From positions 1,550,001 to 1,614,000 of the forward strand of contig NZ_JASHKQ010000001.1 of assembly GCF_030056795.1 (NCBI RefSeq): a stretch of DNA of 64,000 nt, read 5' to 3'. Position numbers and translations under genes: made by a program. The DNA is from Rhodococcus sp. IEGM 1381 (GTDB lineage: Bacteria > Actinomycetota > Actinomycetes > Mycobacteriales > Mycobacteriaceae). Of this stretch, positions 24,109 through 33,069 are shown in pieces (position 1 is the stretch's first letter; each line of letters begins with the position of its first letter). Under the pieces are notes generated by a model that was not told the DNA's origin, did no database searches, and worked only from the letters and a program-made list of their open reading frames with translations.

Positions 24109-24154
24109 ATGTAATACCCGTCACACTCAAATGTCAATAGTTTGTCCAGACATT
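24109..24154 (-). promoter_or_regulatory. Promoter and GntR operator of the inositol ABC operon
   Basis: On the minus strand a TTGACA -35 (24137-24132) and TTACAT -10 (24114-24109) are spaced 17 bp. Overlapping the -35 is the sequence AATGTCTGGACA, continued by AACTATTGACAT, at 24154-24131. The same 24 bases with one change stand before iolC at 27236-27259, and the palindromic core recurs at 25251-25268. Repressor binding here would block RNA polymerase. Confidence 0.75.
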
Positions 24155-24184
24155 AGAACTGCAAAGGGGTCACGACGCGGCCGA

Positions 24185-25222
24185 TCACGCTCTGAACTCG
24201 ATCCCCAGCTGACGTCTGATCTCATCGAGAGTGTGCAACGTCGAGATTGCATCATTCAATGTGTGACAGGGGCTTTCGAGCTCACCGCCGGTGATTCGAC
24301 GGGCCGCCTCGGCGGCCTCGAAAGCCAGGCCCGCGGGGTATCCGGAGATCTCGTCCACGAACCGGGCTGTTCGCCCATCTCGGAGAGAGACCGTGAAGTC
24401 TCCCGGTCGATAGAAAACGCCGTCCGTGCACAGCATTCCTGCGGTGCCACTCAGCGTGCCGCGGCTGGGAGTGTCGGCCAGGATGGTGGTGTTCACGACG
24501 GCGTGCGCACCCGTCGGCGACTGGAGAATCGCTGAGATCTGACCGTTCAACTCCGGATTCGCCTGCTGGCCAACCGCGGTCACGCTCACCGGCTTTCCCA
24601 GTGCCCTCTGAGCGAAATAGACCGTGTAAGTCCCCAGATCCAGCAGCGGCCCCCCGGCGAGGGCCGGGTCGTAGATGCGGTGATCGGTGTCGAAGTGCTC
24701 GCCATGATCTGCCAATACTGTGCCGATGTCGCCGAGCACGCCGTCCGCGAGGATTTGTTCGATCACGTCGAATTTCGGTAGGAAAGCGGACCACAGCGCC
24801 TCCATTGCAAAAAGTCCCTTTGCCTGTGCCAGCTCGGCGATCGCGCGTCCCTGGTCGGCGTCGAGGGCGAGCGGCTTCTCGACGACGACGTGCTTTCCGG
24901 CATTCAGTGCCAGCGTCGCGTGCTCGAAGTGTGCGGTGTGCGGCGTCGCGATGTAGACCACGTCGACGTCGGGCGCCGCGACGAGGTCGTCGTAGCTGTT
25001 GTATACGGCCGGAATCTTCCAGTCCGACGCGAACCGTGTACCGCGCTGGGAATTTCTCGACGCGACAGCGCTGATGTGCTGAGACGTGCAGGTGCGCAAC
25101 GCCTCTACGAATCGCTCCGCTATCCATCCGGGTCCGAGTATTCCCCACCTGAGGGGCGGAGCGTCACTGGGTGCCGGAACGCGAGAGGACGGAAGTATCA
25201 GGGCTTTCGTGGACGCAGTCAT
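24185..25222 (-). CDS. Gfo/Idh/MocA-family dehydrogenase
   Basis: 345 residues from ATG 25222. The Rossmann start is RWGILGPGWIAERF; AGKHVVVEKPLALDADQ is the EKP signature. MEALWSAFLP and HRIYDPALAGGPLLDLGTY form the active-site region typical of dihydrodiol/xylose-type members. It would oxidise a sugar or cyclitol with NAD(P)+. It is divergent from another Gfo/Idh gene (25299), with the palindromic operator at 25251-25268 between them, so both should respond to the same repressor. It is one of four Gfo/Idh paralogues in the locus. The individual substrate is not deducible. Confidence 0.84.
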   Translation of the reverse strand: MTASTKALILPSSRVPAPSDAPPLRWGILGPGWIAERFVEALRTCTSQHISAVASRNSQRGTRFASDWKIPAVYNSYDDLVAAPDVDVVYIATPHTAHFEHATLALNAGKHVVVEKPLALDADQGRAIAELAQAKGLFAMEALWSAFLPKFDVIEQILADGVLGDIGTVLADHGEHFDTDHRIYDPALAGGPLLDLGTYTVYFAQRALGKPVSVTAVGQQANPELNGQISAILQSPTGAHAVVNTTILADTPSRGTLSGTAGMLCTDGVFYRPGDFTVSLRDGRTARFVDEISGYPAGLAFEAAEAARRITGGELESPCHTLNDAISTLHTLDEIRRQLGIEFRA

Positions 25223-25250
25223 GCGCGAGACCCTAGTATCACTCGAGGTC

Positions 25251-25268
25251 CGAATGTCTGGACATTCG
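25251..25268. promoter_or_regulatory. GntR (IolR-like) operator between divergent dehydrogenases
   Basis: CGAATGTC-TG-GACATTCG, an 8-bp perfect inverted repeat. It shares the AATGTCTGGACA core with 24131-24154 and AATGTC-N-GGACA with 27236-27259. It lies 29 bp from the leftward start (25222) and 31 bp from the rightward start (25299). Confidence 0.72.
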
Positions 25269-25298
25269 AATAATTTCCGACAATGCGAGTGAGGTCTT

Positions 25299-26300
25299 GT
25301 GAACGTACGAGTGGGTGTCATCGGTGCGGGAGTGATGGGCGCAGACCATATCCGGAACCTGCACGCGGCGGTGTCGGGCGCGGAGGTCATCGCGGTGGCA
25401 GACGTCGACGCTGACCGTGCCTACCGCATCGCCGCCGAGGTCGGTGCCGAGGGCTTCACCGACCCGTACGCTTTGATCTCGAGTCCCTCTGTCGACGCAG
25501 TCGTCATTGCCTCGCACGATTCCACCCACGCCGATCTTGTGCTGGCGTGCCTCGAGGCGGGCACACCGGTTCTCTGCGAGAAGCCGCTGGCGTTGACCGT
25601 CGACGAGTGCCGTCGCGTGGTGCATGCGCACGACGCTGCGACCTCGGAAATCGAGTTACCCTTGCTGACCGTGGGTTTCATGCGTCGCTTCGACCCGGGA
25701 TACGTCGAATTGAAGCGCACGGTCACCTCACGCGCGATCGGCGAACCGTTGATCGTGCACTGTTCGAGTCGGACCGTGACCTCGGGGCCCGGCGGCGACT
25801 CCGAGGCCAGCATCACCGGTTCGGCGATCCATGAACTCGACATCGTCCCGTGGTTGCTCGACTCCCCGGTCCTCGAGGTCAGCTGGCAGACCACCCGCGC
25901 AAGCACGCGGATCGGCCACCGCCGCGATCCCCAGTTCATGCTCTTGCGGACCGAGGACGGCGTTCTGACGACCGTGGAACTGTTCCTCAATGCCGGCTAC
26001 GGCTACGACATCCGCTGCGAGGTGATCGGGGAAGACGGTGCGAGCAGACTGGTGGAGCCGGTGCGCACTGTCACCGATCACGCTCTCGCACATAGCTACT
26101 CGTACTCGAAAGATTGGGTACCACGCTTCGCCGACGCCTATCGCCTGCAGCTTCAGGAGTGGGTCGACGCCATCGCCGGCGGACGTCCGTCCACCTTGGC
26201 TTCGGCAGAAGACGGACTACGGGCAAGTGTCGTCGCGCAGGCGTTGATCACCTCGATGCACGAGGGCGGCCGCACGGTAACGATCGACTCGTCTGCCTAG
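25299..26300 (+). CDS. Inositol 2-dehydrogenase-like Gfo/Idh/MocA oxidoreductase
   Basis: 333 residues from GTG 25299 with GAGG nearby. VGVIGAGVMGADHIRNLH gives the nucleotide-binding loop. CEKPLALTVDEC is the catalytic Lys-Pro motif, FMRRFDPGY is characteristic of inositol dehydrogenases, and SAIHELDIVPWLL holds the active-site Asp/His pair. It closely resembles the IolG at 33070 (shared MGADH, GFMRRFD and HE-x-D motifs). It may oxidise a different inositol isomer, such as scyllo- or D-chiro-inositol, to an inosose. It is controlled from the shared palindromic operator directly upstream. Confidence 0.84.
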   Translation: MNVRVGVIGAGVMGADHIRNLHAAVSGAEVIAVADVDADRAYRIAAEVGAEGFTDPYALISSPSVDAVVIASHDSTHADLVLACLEAGTPVLCEKPLALTVDECRRVVHAHDAATSEIELPLLTVGFMRRFDPGYVELKRTVTSRAIGEPLIVHCSSRTVTSGPGGDSEASITGSAIHELDIVPWLLDSPVLEVSWQTTRASTRIGHRRDPQFMLLRTEDGVLTTVELFLNAGYGYDIRCEVIGEDGASRLVEPVRTVTDHALAHSYSYSKDWVPRFADAYRLQLQEWVDAIAGGRPSTLASAEDGLRASVVAQALITSMHEGGRTVTIDSSA

Positions 26301-26358
26301 TACGGCGCTGCCGGGTTGGCTGCCATGACGACGAACGGGCACTGGAACCGCTGCTCGA

Positions 26359-27147
26359 TCAGCGATCGACCAATGTGGTGTCGAAGTAGTACCGCGATGC
26401 CCGGTAAGCGTGCGATCCGAATTCGACAACCTGCCCGGAATCGTCGAATGCAGTTCGGTGCATCGTGAGCAGGGGAGCCCGGAGCTTCTCGTCCAGCAGC
26501 GCTGCCTCTTCGCGATCGGCTGCCCGTGCGCCGATGCGCTGGCGGGCAAGCCTGATGTGCACGCCGCGCGTTCGAAGCGAGGAATACAGGCCTTGAGTCT
26601 CGAGTTCGTCGGGCTCCGGCGCGATGTCGAACGGCAGGTAGTTGGTCATCAAGGCAAGAGGTTCGCCGTTCGTGCTGCGGAGCCTGCGAATGGTGACGAC
26701 GTCGGTCCCGTCCGAGATGTTCAGTTCTCGAGCGACCTCGTCGTCGGGCGGACCTACCTGGTAGTCGAGAAGACGGGTCGTCGGGTTCTGTCCGGCACGG
26801 GCGAGGTCGTCGAACAGACTGGTGAGCTCGACCGGTCTGTGGACCGGGCTCCGTACCACCTGGGTGCCGACGCCGCGCTTGCGTACGAGCAGCCCTTTGT
26901 CGACCAGTTCTTGAATGGCCCGACGAGTAGTGGGCCGCGACAAGCTCAACCTCTTTGCGAGTGCGAGCTCATTCTCGAAACGCTCACCCGGGGCGAGCCT
27001 TCCACTGAGAATCGCGCCTTCGATCGTTTGCGCCAGTTGAAAGTAGAGGGGGACCGGACTCGAGCGGTTGAGCTCGACAGGAATTGTCGCGGCCACATTC
27101 GATGCCGCTGTGAGCTGCGTGCCCGCGGGTACGTTCGACGCCGTCAT
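26359..27147 (-). CDS. HutC-subfamily GntR repressor, probable iol regulator
   Basis: 262 residues from ATG 27147, with GGAAGAGAAG upstream. The winged helix covers about 35-105 (VPLYFQLAQTIEGAILSGRL, then FENELALAKRLSLSRPTTRR). The C-terminal UTRA domain follows with PDDEVARELNISDGTDVVTI and LALMTNYLPFD. UTRA domains bind phosphorylated or acidic sugar metabolites. It is divergent from iolC and convergent with the 25299 dehydrogenase; the three AATGTC-N-GGACA operators flank the ABC operon, the dehydrogenase pair and iolC. It is thus the likely repressor of the whole inositol regulon, lifted by an intermediate such as a phosphorylated deoxygluconate. Confidence 0.85.
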   Translation of the reverse strand: MTASNVPAGTQLTAASNVAATIPVELNRSSPVPLYFQLAQTIEGAILSGRLAPGERFENELALAKRLSLSRPTTRRAIQELVDKGLLVRKRGVGTQVVRSPVHRPVELTSLFDDLARAGQNPTTRLLDYQVGPPDDEVARELNISDGTDVVTIRRLRSTNGEPLALMTNYLPFDIAPEPDELETQGLYSSLRTRGVHIRLARQRIGARAADREEAALLDEKLRAPLLTMHRTAFDDSGQVVEFGSHAYRASRYYFDTTLVDR

Positions 27148-27235
27148 TCTTCTCTTCCGTCTGTCGAGGGCACCCGCTGTGCCCGGCTTGTACGAAGTGT
27201 AAGCGATCGCTAACATCATCTTGACTGGAAGTAAG

Positions 27236-27259
27236 AATGTCAGGACAAACTATTGACAT
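27236..27259 (+). promoter_or_regulatory. GntR operator and -35 region upstream of iolC
   Basis: AATGTCAGGACA followed by AACTATTGACAT, identical at 23 of 24 positions to the operator of the ABC operon. The TTGACA within it (27253-27258) is a canonical -35 box for the rightward iol operon, but no strong -10 is obvious. It sits between repressor (start 27147) and iolC (start 27349). Confidence 0.75.
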
Positions 27260-27348
27260 CTGCTTGTGAACTGGCGCACAGTGGTCCCATTGCTTCGTCA
27301 GTGGACGTCACTGACAACCGAGTACCCTCTCACCCTTTGGAGTCGATC

Positions 27349-28335
27349 TTGACAACCTCAGCCGATGCCGGCACCACGGCCTTCGACGTCCTCGCCATCG
27401 GGCGCAGCGGCGTCGACATCTACCCCTTGCAAACCGGTGTCGGCCTGGAAGACGTCGACACGTTCGGGAAGTTCCTCGGTGGCAGCGCCGCGAACGTCGC
27501 GGTTGCTGCAGCGCGCTTGGGAGAACGGACTGCTCTCATCTCCGGCGTCGGCAACGATCCATTCGGGCGCTACGTCTCGGCCGAACTCGCCCGCCTCGGA
27601 GTGGACAACCGCTTCGTGGTCACCGACGGCCAGTTTGCAACTCCGGTGACGTTCTGCGAGATCTTTCCGCCGGACGATTTTCCGCTCTACTTCTATCGCA
27701 AGCCCTCGGCGCCTGACTTGCAGATCCGCCCGGAGGACCTCGACCTCGACGCAGTCCGAAATGCGCGCCTTTATTGGTCCACTGTCACGGGCCTGTCCGA
27801 GGAGCCGAGCCGTAGTGCTCATTTCGCGGCATGGGAAGTACGCGACCGCGCGCCACTGACGGTTCTGGATCTGGACTACCGGCCGATGTTCTGGGAATCG
27901 GCCGCGGCGGCCACCGAGCAGGTGCGCAAGGCGCTCGGGCACGTCACTGTTGCAGTCGGCAACAAGGAAGAGTGCCAGGTCGCTGTTGGCGAGACCGACC
28001 CGCACAAGGCTGCGGACGCACTCCTCGATCTCGGTGTCTCCCTCGCCATCGTCAAAATGGGCCCCAAAGGCGTTATGGGCAAAACCAGAACGCACACCGT
28101 GACGGTCCCACCGAACTTCGTCGACGTCGTCAACGGCCTCGGTGCAGGCGACAGCTTCGGCGGGTCACTGTGCCACGGTCTGCTCGCAGGATGGCCGCTG
28201 GAGAAGATTCTTCGCTACGGCAACGCCGCGGGTGCCATCGTCGCCTCCCGTCTCGAATGCTCCACCGCTATGCCCACGGCGACCGAGGTCGCTGCTCTCG
28301 CAGAACAATCCGCCACGGAGGCCGTCAATGTCTGA
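27349..28335 (+). CDS. iolC: 5-dehydro-2-deoxygluconokinase
   Basis: 328 residues from TTG 27349, chosen because GGAG ends 6 bp before it and an earlier start at 27253 would lie inside the -35/operator. It is a PfkB/ribokinase-fold kinase: GGSAANVAVAAARLG near the N-terminus and the anion-hole/catalytic-base motif NGLGAGDSFGG. It phosphorylates 2-deoxy-5-keto-D-gluconate with ATP, the fifth step of myo-inositol breakdown. It is the first gene of an eight-gene rightward operon and overlaps the following aldolase gene by 8 bp. The rare TTG start may tune expression. Confidence 0.88.
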   Translation: MTTSADAGTTAFDVLAIGRSGVDIYPLQTGVGLEDVDTFGKFLGGSAANVAVAAARLGERTALISGVGNDPFGRYVSAELARLGVDNRFVVTDGQFATPVTFCEIFPPDDFPLYFYRKPSAPDLQIRPEDLDLDAVRNARLYWSTVTGLSEEPSRSAHFAAWEVRDRAPLTVLDLDYRPMFWESAAAATEQVRKALGHVTVAVGNKEECQVAVGETDPHKAADALLDLGVSLAIVKMGPKGVMGKTRTHTVTVPPNFVDVVNGLGAGDSFGGSLCHGLLAGWPLEKILRYGNAAGAIVASRLECSTAMPTATEVAALAEQSATEAVNV

Positions 28336-29230
28336 GACCACCCTCACCCCAGCACCCGCCGCCTCGAGCTACGCCGAGGTCACCGCGATCCGGGCTGCCG
28401 ATCCCCAGGCCATCGAGCGCGCGTGGGCAACCCGCGTCACCCGCGACACGATTCGCGGAAACGGCCGATTGATGATCGTCGCCGCCGACCATCCCGCACG
28501 GGGTGCGCTGTCGGTGGGTAACGATGTGACAGCGATGAACAGTCGCACCGAACTGCTCGACCGCCTACGCACGGCGCTCGCCAATCCCGGTGTGGATGGG
28601 GTTCTCGCGTCATCGGAGATTCTCGACGACCTCGTGCTGCTCGGCGCGCTCGAAGACAAGGTCGTGTTCTCCTCCATGAATCGCGGCGGTCTCGCAGGTG
28701 CCGCATTCGAGCTCGACGACCGAATGACCGGTGCCACTGCCGCTTCCACTGCGAAGGCCAGGATGAATGGCGCGAAGATGCTCACTCGCATCGCACTCGA
28801 CGATCCGGGCACACTTGCGACGATGACCGCGTGCGCTCAGGCCATCGACGAACTCGCTGCCGAAAACCTCATCGCGATGGTCGAGCCGTTCCTCTCACGC
28901 CGAGTCGAAGGACGTGTGAAGAACGACCTCAGTGCCGACGCCGTCATCAAGTCGATACACATCACCCAAGGTCTCGGCTCCACCTCGGCATACACCTGGA
29001 TGAAGCTCCCCGTCGTCGACGAAATGGAACGCGTCATGGATGCCACGACGCTCCCGACGCTACTGCTGGGCGGAGACCCACAGACGGCCCCCGAAGAGAC
29101 GTACGCAAGCTGGGCGAAAGCGCTCGAGATTCCCGCCGTGCGCGGATTGATCGTCGGCCGCACGTTGCTCTACCCCAAAGACGGCAACGTCGAGGCAGCT
29201 GTCGGCACCGCTGTCGACATGGTGAGGTGA
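28328..29230 (+). CDS. Class I-type aldolase of the iol operon (Cgl0158-like)
   Basis: 300 residues; the start overlaps the iolC stop. GRLMIVAADHPARGALSVGN, LVLLGALEDKVVFSSMNRGG, MVEPFLSRR and SIHITQGLGSTSAYTWMKLP fit the DeoC/FbaB-like TIM-barrel aldolase family that sits beside iolC in corynebacteria and rhodococci. The Lys in TWMKLP is a plausible Schiff-base residue. It would cleave 6-phospho-5-keto-2-deoxygluconate to DHAP and malonate semialdehyde, replacing the zinc aldolase IolJ of Bacillus. The role is inferred from position and fold. Confidence 0.8.
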   Translation: MSETTLTPAPAASSYAEVTAIRAADPQAIERAWATRVTRDTIRGNGRLMIVAADHPARGALSVGNDVTAMNSRTELLDRLRTALANPGVDGVLASSEILDDLVLLGALEDKVVFSSMNRGGLAGAAFELDDRMTGATAASTAKARMNGAKMLTRIALDDPGTLATMTACAQAIDELAAENLIAMVEPFLSRRVEGRVKNDLSADAVIKSIHITQGLGSTSAYTWMKLPVVDEMERVMDATTLPTLLLGGDPQTAPEETYASWAKALEIPAVRGLIVGRTLLYPKDGNVEAAVGTAVDMVR

Positions 29231-29233
29231 AAG

Positions 29234-30130
29234 ATGAACTCCCAGTACTACATTGCGGCAGGTTCGGGCGGCAAAGACGGTTTCGACGTCGCCGTCACGC
29301 CTGAGAGTGCCGACTGGACCGAATCCAGCTTGTGGACAATCACTCTCGCCCCCGGCGAATCGGTCGATCTGAACTCGGCCGAAAACGAGATCATGATCGT
29401 GCCGCTTTCGGGTTCTGCAACGGTGACCAGTGAAGGCACAAAGTTCGATCTGGTCGGCCGCGCCTCGGTGTTCGACGGTCCAACCGACTTCGTCTATGTC
29501 GGTAGGGATTCGGTGTATGCCATCTCGACCGTCGATGGTGGCAGGTTTGCCCTGTGCGGTGCCCGCGCCGGGAACACGCTGCCGTTCCGCTACGTGCCCG
29601 CCGTCGATATCTCGGTCGAACTGCGCGGTGCAGGCAATTGCAGCCGCCAGGTGCACAACTTCGGCACCGCGGATACGTTCGAGGCCGACTCGCTCATTGC
29701 ATGCGAGGTGATAACCCCTGGCGGCAACTGGTCCTCCTACCCAGGACACAAGCACGACGAGAACACTGCGAACGAGTCTGCCCTCGAAGAGATCTACTAC
29801 TTCGAGATCGCGCCGGGCCCCGACGACAGTGCGGGTTTCGGCTACCACCGCGTCTACGGCACCCCGCAGCGTCCGATCGAGGTGCTCGAGGAGGTCCGCA
29901 GCGGCGACGTCGTTCTGGTCCCGCACGGTTACCACGGCCCCTCGGTCGCAGCACCGGGCTACCACATGTACTACCTCAACGTCATGGCTGGACCGGGCAA
30001 GGAACGCGCCTGGAATATCGTCGACGACCCTGAACACACCTGGATTCGCAGCACTTGGACAGACCAGCCCGTCGACCCGCGTCTTCCTCTCCACAGCTCG
30101 TCCACCGACTCTGCATCCGAAGGAGCATGA
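29234..30130 (+). CDS. iolB: 5-deoxy-glucuronate isomerase
   Basis: 298 residues, the family length. It is a bicupin: VHNFGTADTFEADSLIACEV, GNWSSYPGHKHDE with the metal-binding His cluster, then LEEIYYFEIAP and VPHGYHGPSVAAPGYHMYYL. It converts 5-deoxy-D-glucuronate to 2-deoxy-5-keto-D-gluconate. It starts 3 bp after the aldolase and overlaps iolD by ATGA, indicating translational coupling. The assignment is firm from motifs and context. Confidence 0.92.
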   Translation: MNSQYYIAAGSGGKDGFDVAVTPESADWTESSLWTITLAPGESVDLNSAENEIMIVPLSGSATVTSEGTKFDLVGRASVFDGPTDFVYVGRDSVYAISTVDGGRFALCGARAGNTLPFRYVPAVDISVELRGAGNCSRQVHNFGTADTFEADSLIACEVITPGGNWSSYPGHKHDENTANESALEEIYYFEIAPGPDDSAGFGYHRVYGTPQRPIEVLEEVRSGDVVLVPHGYHGPSVAAPGYHMYYLNVMAGPGKERAWNIVDDPEHTWIRSTWTDQPVDPRLPLHSSSTDSASEGA

Positions 30131-32085
30131 CCGTGGTGTCCACCGCGCCGATATCGGCGAGCAAGTCCGAGAACACCGAAGGCACAGTCCATCTCACCGT
30201 GTCTCAGGCCGTAGTGAAATTTCTGGCGAACCAGTTCGTCGAGCGGGACGGCGTACGTACCAAGTTCTTCGCCGGTGCCTTCGGCATCTTCGGGCACGGC
30301 AACGTCGCAGGCCTCGGGCAGGCATTGCTGCAGGCTGAAATCGACGCCGTCGAAGCAGGGACCGAGCCGGAGTTGCCGTACGTACTCGGGCGTAACGAGC
30401 AGGCCATGGTGCACAGCGCGGTTGCGTATACCCGTCAGAAGGACCGCCTCCAGACCTGGGCAATCACTGCCAGCGTCGGACCAGGATCGACCAACATGCT
30501 GACCGGTGCTGCTCTGGCCACCATCAACCGTCTGCCGGTATTGCTCCTCCCCGCAGACACTTTCGCGACCCGTGCCAGCGCACCGGTGCTGCAGGAACTC
30601 GAGCTGCCCGCGAGCGGCGACGTCACCGTCAACGATGCGTTCAAGCCGCTCTCGCGGTACTTCGATCGCGTGTGGCGACCCGAGCAGCTACCGAGTGCTC
30701 TGCTCGGCGCGATGCGCGTGCTCACCGATCCGGTCGAGACCGGTGCCGCGACGGTCGCCATCCCACAGGACGTCCAGGCCGAGGCCTTCGATTGGCCGGA
30801 GTCTCTGTTCGCAGCCCGCACGTGGCACGTCGCCCGTCCGTTGCCCGAGAAGTCCGTCGTCGCTCGCGCAGCAGAGGTGATCCGCAGCGCGACGAAACCG
30901 ATGATCGTCGCCGGCGGCGGAGTCATCTACTCCGGTGCAACCTCCTCGCTCGCAGCATTCTGTGAGAAGACCGGTATCCCGGTCGGCCAGAGCCAGGCCG
31001 GCAAGGGTTCGCTGCCCTACGACCACCCGCAATCCGTCGGGGCTCTCGGATCGACCGGGACGACCGCCGCGAACGCGCTTGCAACCGACGCCGACGTGAT
31101 CATCGGAATCGGTACGCGCTACAGCGATTTCACCTCCGCGTCGCGCACCGCGTTCAACAACCCGGATGTGCGCTTCGTCAACATCAACGTGGCCTCGATC
31201 GACTCGGTCAAACAGGGCGGAATCTCCGTCGTCTCCGACGCCCGAGAAGCTCTCGATGCCCTGGCCGTCGAGCTTGCCGACTACCAGGTTCCGGGCGAAT
31301 ACCGCACCCGTACAGCGGAACTGGCAGCTCAGTGGGACGCGACCGTTTCCGCGGTATACGAAATCGAAGATTCCTCCGCACCGCTCAACCAAAACCAGGT
31401 CATCGGCCTGGCGAATACCCTGTCGGATCCTCGGGACGTCGTCGTCTGCGCGGCGGGCTCGATGCCCGGCGATCTGCACAAGCTCTGGCGCACGCGCGAT
31501 TCCAAGGGGTACCACGTCGAATACGGCTTCTCGTGCATGGGCTACGAAGTCGCAGGCGGTATCGGTGCCAAGATGGCCGAGCCGGACCGTGACGTGTTCA
31601 TCATGGTGGGCGACGGCTCCTACCTCATGATGGCGACCGAGCTGGTCACCGCCGTGCAGGAAGGCGTCAAGGTCATCATGATTCTGGTGCAGAACCACGG
31701 GTTCGCCTCCATCGGATCACTGTCGGAGTCGTTGGGATCCCAACGATTCGGCACCGACTATCGGTATCGCGGTGACGACGGCCGGCTGGACGGTGGGATA
31801 TTGCCTGTCGATCTCGCAGCGAACGCTGCAAGCCTCGGTGTCGAGGTGATCCGAGTGAACAACGGCAGCGAGTTCACCGACGCCGTCAAGGCTGCCAAGG
31901 CAAGTGATACCTCCACGGTCATCCACGTCGAGACCGATCCGCTCATCCCGGCACCGGACTCCGAATCCTGGTGGGACGTGCCGGTGAGTGCGACCTCGAC
32001 GCTCGAGTCGACACAGACGGCATACGAAACGTACGAGAAGTGGAAGAAGATCCAGCGGCCGTTCCTGCGTCCGTCTGGCAACTAG
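30127..32085 (+). CDS. iolD: 3D-(3,5/4)-trihydroxycyclohexane-1,2-dione hydrolase
   Basis: 652 residues from ATG 30127, overlapping the iolB stop with AAGGAG just upstream. It is a thiamine-diphosphate enzyme of the acetolactate-synthase family. The N-terminal activating Glu is in LGRNEQAMVHSAVAYTRQ, the central FAD-fold-like domain has GGGVIYSGA, and the C-terminal ThDP motif begins VGDGSYLMMA and ends with NHGFAS. It opens the cyclohexane ring of the diketo intermediate to 5-deoxyglucuronate. It is slightly longer than acetolactate synthases, as is usual for IolD. Confidence 0.93.
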   Translation: MTVVSTAPISASKSENTEGTVHLTVSQAVVKFLANQFVERDGVRTKFFAGAFGIFGHGNVAGLGQALLQAEIDAVEAGTEPELPYVLGRNEQAMVHSAVAYTRQKDRLQTWAITASVGPGSTNMLTGAALATINRLPVLLLPADTFATRASAPVLQELELPASGDVTVNDAFKPLSRYFDRVWRPEQLPSALLGAMRVLTDPVETGAATVAIPQDVQAEAFDWPESLFAARTWHVARPLPEKSVVARAAEVIRSATKPMIVAGGGVIYSGATSSLAAFCEKTGIPVGQSQAGKGSLPYDHPQSVGALGSTGTTAANALATDADVIIGIGTRYSDFTSASRTAFNNPDVRFVNINVASIDSVKQGGISVVSDAREALDALAVELADYQVPGEYRTRTAELAAQWDATVSAVYEIEDSSAPLNQNQVIGLANTLSDPRDVVVCAAGSMPGDLHKLWRTRDSKGYHVEYGFSCMGYEVAGGIGAKMAEPDRDVFIMVGDGSYLMMATELVTAVQEGVKVIMILVQNHGFASIGSLSESLGSQRFGTDYRYRGDDGRLDGGILPVDLAANAASLGVEVIRVNNGSEFTDAVKAAKASDTSTVIHVETDPLIPAPDSESWWDVPVSATSTLESTQTAYETYEKWKKIQRPFLRPSGN

Positions 32086-32125
32086 ACATTCCCGTAACCC
32101 TGACAATTCTCGAAAGGTAAACACA

Positions 32126-33049
32126 ATGAGCGTAATTCGCGTGGGATCTGCACCCGACTCCTGGGGCGTCTGGTTCCCCGAGGACCCGCAGCAGACCCCG
32201 TACGGCCGGTTCCTCGACGAGGTCTCCGCATCGGGCTACGAGTGGATCGAGCTCGGCCCGTTCGGGTACCTGCCGACAGATCCCCAGCAGCTCTCCGACG
32301 AGCTCGTGGCGCACAACCTCAAGCTCTCGGCCGGAACGGTATTCGAGCACTTGCATCAGGACGATTCCTGGGACGCAGTGTGGACGCAGATCGAGGACGT
32401 CGCGAAACTCACTGCGGCAGTGGGCGGAAAGCATGTCGTCGTCATCCCCGAGATGTGGCGCGACCCGTCCACCGGTGCGGTGCTCGAGGACCGCACGTTG
32501 ACGGTCGATCAGTGGCGCAAGAAGACCGAAGGCATGAACGAGCTCGGCAAGCGCATGTTCGAGCAGTACGGCGTCAAGGCGCAGTACCATCCGCACGCTG
32601 ACAGCCACGTCGACACAGAAGAGAACGTGTACCGCTTCCTCGACGGCACGTCGACCGAGTTCGTCAACCTGTGCCTGGACACCGGCCACATCAGCTACTG
32701 CGGCGGCGACAACATCGCCATCATCGAACGTGCCCCGGAACGCATCGGCTACCTGCACCTCAAGCAGGTCGACGAAGCGGTGCGCGCCAAGGTCGCAGCC
32801 GAGGATCTGCCGTTCGGCGAGGCCTGCAAGCTGGGCGCAATGACGGAACCGCCCTTGGGGATTCCCGATATGCCGCCGCTGCTGTCGACCATCGAGCGCC
32901 TGGCCGATGCCGGCAAGCTCACCGCCGACATCTTCGCGATCGTCGAGCAGGACATGTACCCGTGCGAGCCGGACTACCCGCTGCCGATCGCACAGCGCAC
33001 TCGTAAGTACCTGGGCTCCTGCGGGATCCCGTCCATCCAGTTCAGCTGA
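32126..33049 (+). CDS. iolE: Inosose dehydratase
   Basis: 307 residues from ATG 32126 with GAAAGG upstream. It is a xylose-isomerase-like TIM barrel: SAPDSWGVWFPEDPQQ, GYEWIELGPFGYLPTDP, AQYHPHADSHVDT and LCLDTGHISYCGGD supply the metal-binding Glu, Asp and His residues. It dehydrates 2-keto-myo-inositol (inosose) to the trihydroxycyclohexanedione. It is placed between iolD and iolG, the usual functional company. Confidence 0.93.
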   Translation: MSVIRVGSAPDSWGVWFPEDPQQTPYGRFLDEVSASGYEWIELGPFGYLPTDPQQLSDELVAHNLKLSAGTVFEHLHQDDSWDAVWTQIEDVAKLTAAVGGKHVVVIPEMWRDPSTGAVLEDRTLTVDQWRKKTEGMNELGKRMFEQYGVKAQYHPHADSHVDTEENVYRFLDGTSTEFVNLCLDTGHISYCGGDNIAIIERAPERIGYLHLKQVDEAVRAKVAAEDLPFGEACKLGAMTEPPLGIPDMPPLLSTIERLADAGKLTADIFAIVEQDMYPCEPDYPLPIAQRTRKYLGSCGIPSIQFS

Positions 33050-33069
33050 TACCCGCAAGGAGACTTTTT

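Noticed and set aside
31943..33058. A 371-codon frame antisense to iolD/iolE
   Set aside because: It is the complement of two strongly supported iol genes; no ribosome site or domain.
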